A stretch of DNA of 64,000 nucleotides from JAULUH01 sp032111745 (lineage in GTDB: Bacteria; Chloroflexota; Anaerolineae; JAAEKA01): NCBI GenBank assembly GCA_032111745.1, contig JAULUH010000280.1, forward strand, positions 1 to 64,000. The letters run 5' to 3'. Shown here in pieces: positions 25,176 through 35,564 of the stretch. A program made the position numbers and the translations under genes. The notes beneath the pieces were generated by a model. The model did not search any database. It was not told the DNA's origin and was given only the letters and a program-made list of their open reading frames with translations. Position 1 is the stretch's first letter. Every line of letters begins with the position of its first letter.

Positions 25176-25233
25176 TACCGCAAAGACGCAAAGGCACCAA
25201 GAGATTCCTCGGCGCCTTTGCGTCTTTGCGGTA
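25176..25233. repeat. 20-bp perfect inverted repeat after tRNA-Arg
   Basis: The arm 25176-25195 (TACCGCAAAGACGCAAAGGC) is exactly complementary to 25214-25233, with an 18-base loop. It could terminate the tRNA transcript. The arm is built of the repeated word CGCAAAG, suggesting a member of a dispersed palindromic repeat family. Confidence 0.85.
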
Positions 25234-25258
25234 GGTAATGAACCAGGGAGGCGGTCCA

Positions 25259-26179
25259 GTGGGCAATATCACCACGCAGGAACTGGAACTCGTTTGGGAG
25301 TCGAAGATCGCTGACCTGCTGGCAGGTGAGAGGGACAGGCGCTTCGAGGCCAGTGGCGTGCACCACAGAAATGGCTACCTGCACATTGTCTGCGACGACG
25401 GCCCCTTTGTTGTGCGCATCCGCGTGGAGGACGGTGTTGTGCAGCCGGAGCACACCTTGATCGAACTGCGAGGCGGTGCCATGGGGTACGAGGATGTCAC
25501 CTTCGAGCCTCACGGCAAGCTCTGGTACTGCCTGATCGAGGCGGCCGAGACCAAGTCCGGCCTCTTGAAGCCGCGTGTCGAAGCCTTCGATGAGAACTTC
25601 GTGTTTGTGGAGAACTTCTGGCTGGACTTCTCATTGAAGGCCGGCAACAAGGGCATCGAGGGGTTGTCCTATTTGCAGCATGGCAATCACGACTACCTGC
25701 TGGGGTTGTGCGAGGGCAATAAGTGCAAGAGCGGCAGTGCCGGCCGCGAGCCGGGACAGGGGCGTATCCAGGTGTTCCGGCGGGCACCCGGCCAGTGGGA
25801 CCATATCGGGACCATCAAGCTGCCGAAGACCGTGCTTTTCGAGGACTATGCCGGCCTCGACTTCCGCGACCGTTACGTGACGGTGGTATCACAGATGTCG
25901 TCGGCCCTGTGGATGGGCCGAGTGCGTTCCGATCGCACCAATCTGGACAGTATTTGGGAGGACGATGGGGTAACCTTTCTGTTCCCGCGCAGCAGGAACG
26001 GAAAGATCATCTACTGCAACCTGGAGGGGGTGACGTGGATTGGCGAGCGCATGTTGGCCCTGGTGTCGGATAAGGCCAAGGCCGACCGGCAAGCGTCGCG
26101 GTGCGCAGAAAAGGAGCAGTCGCTGCACATCTTCAGGCTGCCCAAGGGATTCAGGGGACCTGGTGAAAAAGGATCGTAG
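25259..26179 (+). CDS. Uncharacterised beta-propeller-like protein (SdiA-regulated/phytase-esterase-like)
   Basis: 306 residues, no signal peptide. Repeating strands with the motifs NKGIEGLSYL, FEDYAGLDFRDRYV and YCNLEGVTWIGERML recall the GIEGL-type motifs of the esterase-like phytase/SdiA-regulated propellers. The catalytic role is unknown. GTG 25259 is chosen because GGGAGG lies seven bases upstream. An ATG at 25238 directly abuts the palindrome and has no ribosome site. The family call is tentative. Confidence 0.6.
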   Translation: MGNITTQELELVWESKIADLLAGERDRRFEASGVHHRNGYLHIVCDDGPFVVRIRVEDGVVQPEHTLIELRGGAMGYEDVTFEPHGKLWYCLIEAAETKSGLLKPRVEAFDENFVFVENFWLDFSLKAGNKGIEGLSYLQHGNHDYLLGLCEGNKCKSGSAGREPGQGRIQVFRRAPGQWDHIGTIKLPKTVLFEDYAGLDFRDRYVTVVSQMSSALWMGRVRSDRTNLDSIWEDDGVTFLFPRSRNGKIIYCNLEGVTWIGERMLALVSDKAKADRQASRCAEKEQSLHIFRLPKGFRGPGEKGS

Positions 26180-26270
26180 AGTAGGACCGGTGGCGGACGA
26201 GGGGCAGAGGTAATCGTGGAAATCGTGGCCTTAATGCGACCTATGGCCCAAGGAACAGCACCCACCACGC

Positions 26271-26299
26271 TTCGCCAATCTATGGAACCGTGGTACAAT
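26271..26299 (+). promoter_or_regulatory. Promoter upstream of the zinc-ribbon/LCP genes
   Basis: -35 TTCGCC (26271-26276), 17-base spacer, -10 TACAAT (26294-26299) preceded by TGG. Confidence 0.55.
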
Positions 26300-26323
26300 G
26301 CTGTCGCACAGGAGAGGTGAGCT

Positions 26324-26539
26324 ATGGCCGACTGCCCCAACTGCGGAACCTGGAACCCTGACGACAAAATCGTGTGCTGGCGCTGCCAGATGGAGCTGCC
26401 TCGGCCCGTGGACAAGAAGCGTAGGGAACCGATGCGTTTTCTGGGGCTGCCGGTGTGGTCATGGTCTATCATCATAGTCATGTTGCTGGCAATTGTCCTG
26501 GCCCAGTGCCTGTTCCTACCCCCAGTGGCCGGGCCATGA
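26324..26539 (+). CDS. Small zinc-ribbon membrane protein
   Basis: 71 residues. The N-terminus is a Cys4 zinc ribbon (CPNCGTWNPDDKIVCWRCQM), then a basic linker, then one membrane segment (WSWSIIIVMLLAIVLAQCLF). The ribbon faces the cytoplasm by the positive-inside rule. GGAGAGGTGAGCT precedes the ATG. It is first in a chain of closely spaced genes leading to aconitase X. Function unknown. Confidence 0.78.
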   Translation: MADCPNCGTWNPDDKIVCWRCQMELPRPVDKKRREPMRFLGLPVWSWSIIIVMLLAIVLAQCLFLPPVAGP

Positions 26540-26551
26540 TCTCTCCCCGGC

Positions 26552-27520
26552 ATGCTACCTTCTAATCCCACTTTTGCCCGCCGCGCGCGGTTGCGTCGCC
26601 AGCGCCGGGAAAACGCTTCCCTACCTCTGTTTCTGGCCCTGGGCACCCTCATGGGCAGCCTGTGCCTGCTAGCGCTGCTGCCAGCGGCCGTGCTCAGCCG
26701 GGCGCTTGGGCCCGGGCTTGGGGCCCTCAACCTGGCTGCGCCCCAAGTGCTGGTGATGGGGGTCGATCGCCGGCCGGATGAGGCCGGCCCCAGCCGGAGC
26801 GATTCGATGATTCTGGCTGGCCTCAACCCGGACACGGGCCAGGCCGGGCTGCTGTCCATCCCCCGGGACCTTTGGGTATCGATCCCGGGAGTGGGCTCGC
26901 AGCGCATCAACGCGGCGCTGGTGCTGGGCGATGACCCGGCCAACCCCGCGGCAGGGCCACAGTTGGCGGGCCGTACCGTGGGGGATCTGTTCGGCCAGCC
27001 GGTTGATCGCTACATGGTGCTGGACTTCCAGACTTTTGTCCGCCTGGTGGATGCCATGGGTGGCATCGAGGTCGATGCGCCGCAGCCGATTGTGGACACG
27101 GCCTATCCCACGTTCGACTACGGTGTGACCACGATCCGCTTTGCGGCCGGACCACAGGTTCTCGATGGCGAACAGGCCCTGGTCTACGTGCGCACCCGCC
27201 ACGACGACGACGATTTCGGCCGGGCCGAGCGCCAACAGCAGGTGATTAGCGCCATGACGGCCCGACTGGCCCAGCCCGCCACCTGGGCGCAGCTGCCCGC
27301 CATCTTTGCGGTGCTGCGCGATGGCGTGCTGACCGACCTAACCCCGGCTGACCTGCCTGGGCTGGCCCCGCTGGCGCTGGCTATGCTGCGGGGAAAGGTG
27401 GCCACGGCCACGCTGGACGGCGATCGCACGACACCCTGGACCACAGAGGAAGGTGCCTGGGTCCTGTTGCCCAACTGGCCGGCGATCGACCAGGTGGTGG
27501 ACGAGTTATTTGGCCGTTAG
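26552..27520 (+). CDS. LytR-CpsA-Psr (LCP) family protein
   Basis: Membrane-anchored enzyme that transfers undecaprenyl-linked glycopolymers to the cell wall or another surface acceptor. 322 residues: basic N-terminus, membrane anchor (about 24-50), then the LCP domain with VLVMGVDRRPDEAGPSRSDS, LLSIPRDLWVSIPG, INAALVLG and the Arg/Asp-rich VYVRTRHDDDDFGRAERQQQ that binds the pyrophosphate-lipid. The active-site Arg and Asp residues look present. Start at ATG 26552 without a clear ribosome site, 12 bases after the previous gene. Confidence 0.9.
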   Translation: MLPSNPTFARRARLRRQRRENASLPLFLALGTLMGSLCLLALLPAAVLSRALGPGLGALNLAAPQVLVMGVDRRPDEAGPSRSDSMILAGLNPDTGQAGLLSIPRDLWVSIPGVGSQRINAALVLGDDPANPAAGPQLAGRTVGDLFGQPVDRYMVLDFQTFVRLVDAMGGIEVDAPQPIVDTAYPTFDYGVTTIRFAAGPQVLDGEQALVYVRTRHDDDDFGRAERQQQVISAMTARLAQPATWAQLPAIFAVLRDGVLTDLTPADLPGLAPLALAMLRGKVATATLDGDRTTPWTTEEGAWVLLPNWPAIDQVVDELFGR

Positions 27521-27551
27521 CTGTTTGGCCATTCATGAAGGAGTGTGAGAT

Positions 27552-27950
27552 ATGGCAGAGAAGAGTCTCGTGCAGAAGCTGCGCCTGCAAGGTGGCCAGC
27601 GGGCGCTGATCGCCAATACGCCTGCTGGCTATGTGGAAGGTTTGGGCCCGCTACCCGCCGGCTTACAGGTGGATACGCAGCCCGAGGGTGACAGCCTCTA
27701 TGACTTCGTGCACTTGTTCGTGGTGGACAGTGCCGAGTTGGAGCGATTGGGCCCTGGGGCCATGGCCGCGGCAAAGTACGACGCTGTGGTCTGGATCTCC
27801 TACCCCAAGACCAGCTCCGGGATGCCGACGGACCTGACCCGCGATGTGCTGTGGCAGCTGATACCGGGCTTGCGGCCGGTGTCCCAGGTCGCGGTGGACG
27901 ATACCTGGTCGGCGATGCGCTTCCGGCCGGCGGCCGAGGTGGGTAAATAG
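27552..27950 (+). CDS. DUF3052 family protein
   Basis: 132 residues, cytoplasmic, function unknown. The C-terminal block YDAVVWISYPKTSSGMPTDL and the following LIPGLRPVSQVAVDDTWSAMR match the DUF3052 family, which appears often as a short protein near unrelated genes. GGAGTGTGAGAT precedes the ATG. It lies between the LCP gene and a small membrane protein. Confidence 0.78.
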   Translation: MAEKSLVQKLRLQGGQRALIANTPAGYVEGLGPLPAGLQVDTQPEGDSLYDFVHLFVVDSAELERLGPGAMAAAKYDAVVWISYPKTSSGMPTDLTRDVLWQLIPGLRPVSQVAVDDTWSAMRFRPAAEVGK

Positions 27951-27956
27951 CGCTCG

Positions 27957-28235
27957 ATGGATACCAAGACTATCGTCGACGTGACGGGCTGGATCGGCGT
28001 GGTGCTGCTGTTGGTGGCCTATGGCCTGGTGTCGGTGCGGCGCTTGGAGGGGGACTCGACTTCCTACCAACTGCTCAACGTCGTGGGCAGTGCCTTGCTG
28101 ATCGTCAACAGCTACACCAACCGCGCGTTTCCCTCGGTGGCTGTCAACCTGTTTTGGATAGGCATCGGCGCATTTGCGCTGGTGCGGGCCACGATGCGCG
28201 AGGGAGGCAAGTCTCATGACCCTGGCACTTACTGA
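27957..28235 (+). CDS. Small membrane protein, CBU_0592-like
   Basis: 92 residues with three predicted membrane segments: IVDVTGWIGVVLLLVAYGLV, YQLLNVVGSALLIVNSY and VAVNLFWIGIGAFALVRA. The pattern matches the CBU_0592 family of unknown function. Its end overlaps the aconitase X start by 20 bases, so the two are likely co-translated. Confidence 0.75.
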   Translation: MDTKTIVDVTGWIGVVLLLVAYGLVSVRRLEGDSTSYQLLNVVGSALLIVNSYTNRAFPSVAVNLFWIGIGAFALVRATMREGGKSHDPGTY

Positions 28236-30063
28236 GCGAGACCAGGAGCTGTTGGCCGGTGCAGCCGGACCTGCAGCCCAGCTGGCGATGTCCATCCTGG
28301 TGCGCATGGGCCAGGTCTACGCCGCGCCAGCCCTGATGGATATCAGCGCCGCCCACATCGACAGCACCATCTATATCGGAGAGGCCGGGCTGGAGTTCGC
28401 GGAACGGCTGGCCAGCCTGGGCGCGCGCGTGGCCGTGCCCACTACCCTCAACGTCAGCGGGCTGGACGAGCATCACTGGCAGGAGTGGCCCGTGCCGGCG
28501 GATTGGGCATCCAAGGCCCATCGCCAGATGATGGCCTATCAGAGCATGGGCGCGGAGCCTACCTGGACCTGTGCACCGTACCAGACCGCGTGGCGGCCGG
28601 CCTTTGGCCAACAGGTGGCCTGGGGTGAGTCTAACGCTATCGCCTTTGCCAACTCGGTGTTGGGGGCGCGTACTGAGCGCTACCCCGACCTGCTGGATAT
28701 CTGCTGCGCCATCACCGGCCGAGTACCGGCCATAGGGCTGCACCTCGCTGAGAACCGGGCCGGCCAGTTGCTGCTGCGATTGGTGGATGTGCCCCTGGCG
28801 GTGCAGCAAGACGACAGCTTCTACCCCGTGCTGGGCCATCTGGTGGGCCAGCTGGCCGGGGATGGCATCCCGGTGATCGATGGGCTGCGCGTGTCGCCGA
28901 CCGAGGACCAGCTGAAGGCGCTGGGTGCAGCCGCGGCCTCATCTGGCGCGGTGGCGCTATTTCACGTGGTTGGGGTGACGCCTGAGGCGCCGACCCTGGA
29001 CGCGGCGTTCCAGGGCCATCGGCCGGCGCGAGAGATCGCTATAGCGATGCGCGAGCTGCGATTGGCGCGGGAAGCGTTGACCACAGCAGAGGGTGATCGG
29101 CTGGACATGGTGGTGTTGGGTAGCCCGCACTTCTCGCTGGCCGAGTTCGCCCAGTTGGCGGGGCTGGTGACAGGGCAGCAGGCACATCCGGAGGTGAGTT
29201 TCCTGGTGACTTCCAGCCGGGGGATGGTGCAGCTGGCCCGGCGAGCCGGCTACCTGGACGTGTTGGAGGCCTTTGGCGGCCGGGTGACCGTGGACACCTG
29301 CATCCTTGCCACGCCCATGTTGCCGGCCGCTGTGAAGGTGTTGATGACCAACTCCGCCAAGTATGCCTACTATGCGCCGGGGATGCTGGACACTCGGGTC
29401 ACCTTTGGCAGCCTGGAGGATTGTGTGCGCTCTGCGGTGATGGGGCAGGTGGTGCGGGATGATAGGGTCTGGCGGGCAGGTTTCGGACGCGATAGCGCGC
29501 AGATGAGCGGTTTGGAGCACGATCGCGCGCAGGCGAGCGGTCTGGAACACGATGGCACAAGGGCGGGCGAAGTCACGCAGCGCGATGGGCGCGAACAGGT
29601 GGCCATGGTGAGAGGCCAGGTTGTGGTGGCTGGGTGTGCTGCGGGGGAGGCCCTGGTAGCGGGCGAGCCGCTCTCGTTTTGGGGCGGCTATGACTACCGC
29701 ACGGGCGAGATCATCGATCGCCGCCATCCGTTGAGCGGAGCGGTGGCGGCGGGGCGGGTGTTGTGTGTGCCTTTCACACGCGGGTCGTCGACCACTACGG
29801 CGGTGTTACTGGAGGCGGTACGCGCGGGCACCGCGCCGGCGGCTATTGTGACTACCGGTATCGATTCGTTTTTCGCTCTGGCGTCGGTGGTGGCTGACGA
29901 GATGTACGGCCGGGCCGTCCCCGTGGTCTCGCTGTTGCCGGCAGATTTCGCCCGCCTGGGCACAGGCGACCGGATCGAGCTGGATGAGATGGGCGCGCTA
30001 CGGCTGGGTAGCCTCGATCTGGCGGCTGACGTCGACCATGGTGGAGACGGGAGCCTGGCCTAG
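28216..30063 (+). CDS. Aconitase X, catalytic and swivel domains fused
   Basis: Fe-S dehydratase of the AcnX group; known members are cis-3-hydroxy-L-proline dehydratase and phosphomevalonate dehydratase. The start is ATG 28216 after GGGAGG. Catalytic-domain motifs are TLNVSGLDEHHW, TCAPYQTAW, GESNAIAFANSVLGARTERY and TVDTCILATPML. The swivel domain from about 480 has RGSSTTTAVLLEAVRAGTAP. Archaeal enzymes split these parts; here both are one 615-residue chain. The linker (about 425-455) is encoded by two near-identical 30-base repeats plus a decayed third. The substrate cannot be decided here. The last 66 bases overlap the convergent solute-binding protein gene. Confidence 0.85.
   Translation: MTLALTERDQELLAGAAGPAAQLAMSILVRMGQVYAAPALMDISAAHIDSTIYIGEAGLEFAERLASLGARVAVPTTLNVSGLDEHHWQEWPVPADWASKAHRQMMAYQSMGAEPTWTCAPYQTAWRPAFGQQVAWGESNAIAFANSVLGARTERYPDLLDICCAITGRVPAIGLHLAENRAGQLLLRLVDVPLAVQQDDSFYPVLGHLVGQLAGDGIPVIDGLRVSPTEDQLKALGAAAASSGAVALFHVVGVTPEAPTLDAAFQGHRPAREIAIAMRELRLAREALTTAEGDRLDMVVLGSPHFSLAEFAQLAGLVTGQQAHPEVSFLVTSSRGMVQLARRAGYLDVLEAFGGRVTVDTCILATPMLPAAVKVLMTNSAKYAYYAPGMLDTRVTFGSLEDCVRSAVMGQVVRDDRVWRAGFGRDSAQMSGLEHDRAQASGLEHDGTRAGEVTQRDGREQVAMVRGQVVVAGCAAGEALVAGEPLSFWGGYDYRTGEIIDRRHPLSGAVAAGRVLCVPFTRGSSTTTAVLLEAVRAGTAPAAIVTTGIDSFFALASVVADEMYGRAVPVVSLLPADFARLGTGDRIELDEMGALRLGSLDLAADVDHGGDGSLA
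29491..29580 (+). repeat. 30-base tandem repeat in the aconitase X linker
   Basis: Units 29491-29520 and 29521-29550 are near-identical and encode D-x-A-Q-x-S-G-L-E-H. A third unit, 29551-29580, is degenerate. The repeat keeps the reading frame and lies between the two folded domains. Confidence 0.85.
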
Positions 30064-31359
30064 CAGGTAGATCTGTTCCCAGGCGGCGCTGGCCAGGCGC
30101 GAGGCCTCGGCCTGGTTGGCAAAGTGCTCGGCAATGACCGAATATCCTTTGAGCTGGCCGTCGGCGAACACGGCCAGGTCCATCTGACCAGCCTTGGTGG
30201 GGTACTGCTCGCGGATGGTGGCGATCCAGTCATCCACCAGGGAGAGCCGCGCGGGCTGGAGGAACTGAGCCTGAGCCATGGCCCGGCCGTAGTCAGGGCT
30301 GATGAGAAACTGCAGGAGTTCCCATGCCTCTTCAGGGTGCTGGGTGTCACTGAAGATAGCAAAGCCGTCAGTAGTGGCAAGGGTGGCGCGGCGGACGGGC
30401 CCGGCGGGCAGGGGCGCGACGCCGATGCGAAAGTCGGAGTTGGCCAGGATGTCCTTCAGGGCCCAAGAGCCATCCTCCACCATGGCCAGGCGGCCGGCGG
30501 CGAAAGCGTCCCAGGGGTTCAGATTGTTTACGTCCAAGGGGGTAGCCATAACGCGATCATCCCACATGCGGGCCCGGATCCACTCCATGGCTGCCAAGGC
30601 CTCAGCTTCATCCATTCGGCTGTTGGTGGGATCTTCGGGGTCGACGAAATGGCCGCCCCAGGCATTGACATGGACCTGGATGCGATCCCACGAGATGTCC
30701 AGCATGCTGCCCCAAATGTCGGTCTGGCCGTCGCCGTTCTCGTCAACAGTCAGGCGGCGCATGGCATCCAGGTAGTCCTCGTAGTCCCAGGACTCGTCGG
30801 GGTAGGGGACGCCATAGCGGTCGAAGATGTCCTTGTTGTAGTAGAGGGCCAGCGCGCCGTGGTACTTGGGCAGGGCGTATTGCCGGCCGTCATCGGTGAA
30901 GTAGGACCGGTATTGCACGGGATCCCAATCGTCGATGGTGGCCTGGTCGAGGTCCCGGGCAACGAAGGGCCGCAGGTCGTAGGTGAAGCCCTCCTGAGCC
31001 CAGACGGGAAAAAAGGCACAGCACCCGGAAAAGACGTCCGGCGCCCTGCCGGCCTGGAAATCGGCCAGCATCTCCTGCTCGAAGACATCCGACGGGGGAT
31101 CCAGGGTGTAGAAGACGCGCAGGTCAGGATGGCTGGCGTGGAACTGGTCCAGCATCTCTCGGGCCATGGGGGGGAACCACTCGGTCCGCCAGTCCTGGTA
31201 GACCAGCTGCACGGGGCCCTCGGGAGTGGGCTCGCCACCGGGCAGGCGTGACGTGGGGATGGTGCACGCGGCCAGCAAGACAAGGGCCAGGGCCAGGGCA
31301 GCCAGCAGCGCTAAGCGGGGATGGCTGGGGTGATGAGGTGTTTGGAGTGGCATGGTCAT
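29998..31359 (-). CDS. Orphan extracellular solute-binding lipoprotein, family 1
   Basis: Sugar-binding protein of an ABC importer. The 453 residues start with a lipoprotein signal (LALALVLLAACTIP, Cys about 32). The mature domain has EMLDQFHASHPDLRVFYTLD, GRAPDVFSGCCAFFPVWAQE, LPKYHGALALYYNKDIFDRY and the calcium-loop-like DENGDGQTD. The start is ATG 31359 with GGAGAG five bases upstream. No permease or ATPase is nearby, so its transporter partners lie elsewhere. Its 3' end overlaps aconitase X by 66 bases tail to tail. Confidence 0.87.
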   Translation of the reverse strand: MTMPLQTPHHPSHPRLALLAALALALVLLAACTIPTSRLPGGEPTPEGPVQLVYQDWRTEWFPPMAREMLDQFHASHPDLRVFYTLDPPSDVFEQEMLADFQAGRAPDVFSGCCAFFPVWAQEGFTYDLRPFVARDLDQATIDDWDPVQYRSYFTDDGRQYALPKYHGALALYYNKDIFDRYGVPYPDESWDYEDYLDAMRRLTVDENGDGQTDIWGSMLDISWDRIQVHVNAWGGHFVDPEDPTNSRMDEAEALAAMEWIRARMWDDRVMATPLDVNNLNPWDAFAAGRLAMVEDGSWALKDILANSDFRIGVAPLPAGPVRRATLATTDGFAIFSDTQHPEEAWELLQFLISPDYGRAMAQAQFLQPARLSLVDDWIATIREQYPTKAGQMDLAVFADGQLKGYSVIAEHFANQAEASRLASAAWEQIYLLGQAPVSTMVDVSRQIEATQP

Positions 31360-31463
31360 GGGCTCTCTCCAATCGGGCACCCGCCAGAGTCGCTGGCCCT
31401 GGCTGGAACCGGCTTTCTATACCTGCCATTGTATCACGTTTCCTCGATTGCGCCACCAGCAGG

Positions 31464-33635
<2,172 letters not shown>

Positions 33636-33665
33636 GGGTTACCTCAGCTTGATGGGGGATTGTCT

Positions 33666-33688
33666 CAGGTCCCTGGGCCAGGGACCTG
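33666..33688. promoter_or_regulatory. 23-base palindrome in the tex leader, possible operator or attenuator
   Basis: Positions 33666-33676 and 33678-33688 are perfect inverted copies (CAGGTCCCTGG and CCAGGGACCTG) around a single G. It lies between the tex promoter and its ATG. Confidence 0.55.
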
Positions 33689-33691
33689 TCG

Positions 33692-33720
33692 ATATTGCCA
33701 TTGCCAACCGGGATTGTCAA
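33692..33720 (-). promoter_or_regulatory. Promoter of tex
   Basis: Minus strand: -35 TTGACA (33720-33715), 17-base spacer, weak -10 CAATAT (33697-33692) preceded by TGG. Confidence 0.5.
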
Positions 33721-33727
33721 GATCGAC

Positions 33728-33756
33728 TTGACAGACCATGCAGCCGGTGCTAGACT
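33728..33756 (+). promoter_or_regulatory. Promoter of the 33817 gene and dgt
   Basis: -35 TTGACA (33728-33733), 17-base spacer, -10 TAGACT (33751-33756) preceded by TGC. Its -35 and that of tex form a small palindrome (TGTCAAG and CTTGACA). Confidence 0.7.
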
Positions 33757-33816
33757 CGCCGGTGCCGGCGACCTCGGGGACAGCAGATTGCAGGCCAGGC
33801 AGAGACGGTGAGTTCC

Positions 33817-34242
33817 ATGGTAGATGACTTGATCAGTGCGCACTATCCGGGCGTTTTTCCCGACCTGGTGGGAGGCTCCCTGCTCCGCCTGGCGGAGGGT
33901 GAGCGCCTTTGGAAGCTCTATTTCTTGCGTCCTGGCTGGGGCCGTGACGAGCGAGTTGAGCATCGAATCTATACCAAAGAACAGGCCGATGGCTTGATAA
34001 CCCTGGTGAGCTACAACTTCCGCATGCCGCCAGGCAGCCGGCCCGTGAAGAGTAACCTGGCTGTGGCTCGCGATATCCCTGAGGATACGCTCAACCAGGT
34101 GGTGTGGCGGGTGGTACGCCAGACCGGAATCGGGCCGGACGAGCTGGAGGTGATCGATCTCAGCGGGTTAGCCACCTTCGAGGAGCAGCTACGCTATCTG
34201 CGCCGGCTGGGCGAGTCCGAGCCCAGCGATGTGGCGAACTGA
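33817..34242 (+). CDS. Hypothetical protein upstream of dgt
   Basis: 141 residues, not recognised. Mixed alpha/beta composition with FPDLVGGSLLRLAEGERLWK, RIYTKEQADGLITLVSYNFR and a C-terminal helix; no signal peptide, membrane segment or metal motif. The start is ATG 33817; a GTG three codons earlier is possible. It ends ten bases before the dgt start, so both share the promoter at 33728. A role linked to dgt is not shown. Confidence 0.65.
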   Translation: MVDDLISAHYPGVFPDLVGGSLLRLAEGERLWKLYFLRPGWGRDERVEHRIYTKEQADGLITLVSYNFRMPPGSRPVKSNLAVARDIPEDTLNQVVWRVVRQTGIGPDELEVIDLSGLATFEEQLRYLRRLGESEPSDVAN

Positions 34243-34252
34243 GGTACGAGAA

Positions 34253-35431
34253 ATGATCCTGTTACGTGAGCATCTCGAGCGCCACGAACATGCTGTGCTG
34301 GCGCCCTACGCCATGAAGAGCGGCGACAGCTGGGGTCGAGTGCATGCGGACGACGAGCATCCCTACCGCTCCTGCTACCAGAAGGATCGGGACCGCGTCG
34401 TACACACCACGGCTTTCCGGCGGCTAGAGTACAAGACCCAGGTGTTCGTCTACCACGAGGGGGATCACTATCGCAACCGGCTGACCCACACCATCGAGGT
34501 GGCCCAGATTGGCCGCACCCTGGCGCGCGCACTGCGCGCCAACGAGGACCTGGTGGAGGCCATCTGCCTGGCCCACGACCTGGGCCACCCGCCCTTCGGC
34601 CACACCGGCGAGACTGCGCTCAACGAGCTGATGGCAGCCCACGGTGGTTTCGACCACCAGCGCCAGACCATGCGTATCGTCGAGAAGCTGGAACAGCGCT
34701 ATCCGGGCTTTCCCGGGCTAAACCTGACCTACGAGGTGCGGGAGGGGCTGGTTAAGCACGACACAGACTATGACGTGACCGATGCCACTGGCTATGAGCC
34801 CGAGCTCGCCGGCACTTTGGAGTGCCAGCTAGCCAACCTGGCCGACGAGATCGCATACAATGCGGCGGACCTGGAGGATGGGCTGCGCAGCGGCGTACTT
34901 GATGCGGGCGAGGTGGGCGAACTGAGCATCTGGCGCACCATTCGCGAGTCGCTCACTGTCGATCCGGACCATCCGGTGCCACTGGAGGCGCCCGTAGATA
35001 ACCTGGTACGGGCGCGGGCGGTGCGCAAGCTGATCGGGGCAGAGGTTACCGATGCCGTGTTCCACACGGACAGGCAGATGCAGGCCAACGGCATCGAGAC
35101 GGTGGCGGACGTGCGGGAGTGGGGCCAGCCTATCGCCGGATTTTCACCTGAGATGGATGCATACAACCGGGAGTTGAAGGCGTTCTTGCTGGAGAGGTTT
35201 TATCGCAACTGGCGGGTGAACCGCATGGCTGGAAAGGCCACCCGAATTCTGCGGGCGCTGTTTGGCGCGTACATGGAGGATCCCAACCAGATGCCTCCCC
35301 ACTTTCAAGCGCGAATTGGCACTGAGCCCCAGGGGCTGGCGAGGGTGGTGTGCGACTACATCGCAGGGATGACGGATCGGTACGCGATCCAGGAGTATAG
35401 CAAGCTATTTGACCCCGAGACCAGGGTGTGA
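34253..35431 (+). CDS. dgt: Deoxyguanosinetriphosphate triphosphohydrolase-like HD protein
   Basis: HD-domain enzyme that splits dNTPs into deoxynucleoside and triphosphate. 392 residues with HTTAFRRLEYKTQVFV, RLTHTIEVAQIGRTLARAL (first metal His), LAHDLGHPPFGHTGE (HD pair) and LADEIAYNAADLEDGL (last metal Asp), matching the type 2 dGTPase-like family. ATG 34253 is preferred; an ATG eight codons earlier would overlap the previous gene. Substrate preference cannot be read from sequence. Confidence 0.9.
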   Translation: MILLREHLERHEHAVLAPYAMKSGDSWGRVHADDEHPYRSCYQKDRDRVVHTTAFRRLEYKTQVFVYHEGDHYRNRLTHTIEVAQIGRTLARALRANEDLVEAICLAHDLGHPPFGHTGETALNELMAAHGGFDHQRQTMRIVEKLEQRYPGFPGLNLTYEVREGLVKHDTDYDVTDATGYEPELAGTLECQLANLADEIAYNAADLEDGLRSGVLDAGEVGELSIWRTIRESLTVDPDHPVPLEAPVDNLVRARAVRKLIGAEVTDAVFHTDRQMQANGIETVADVREWGQPIAGFSPEMDAYNRELKAFLLERFYRNWRVNRMAGKATRILRALFGAYMEDPNQMPPHFQARIGTEPQGLARVVCDYIAGMTDRYAIQEYSKLFDPETRV

Positions 35432-35442
35432 CGCTGGGGCGG

Positions 35443-35554
35443 GAGCGACTGAAGCCGCCTCTACGAGCCGGGCACGCCGCGCCTGGGGATAGGCTCGGAG
35501 TCACGACTTCAGTCGCTCTCGGCAGGCGAAGCGACTGAAGTCGCCACTACGAGC
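35443..35554. repeat. Three copies of a GCGACTGAAG repeat, two direct and one inverted
   Basis: Direct copies at 35443-35468 and 35530-35554 share agcgactgaag(c/t)cgcc(t/a)ctacgagc with two changes. An inverted copy, cttcagtcgctc, lies at 35507-35518. The first and inverted copies can form a 12-bp stem. It fills the space between convergent dgt and the membrane-protein gene. Confidence 0.8.
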
Positions 35555-35564
35555 AGGGAAGTAG

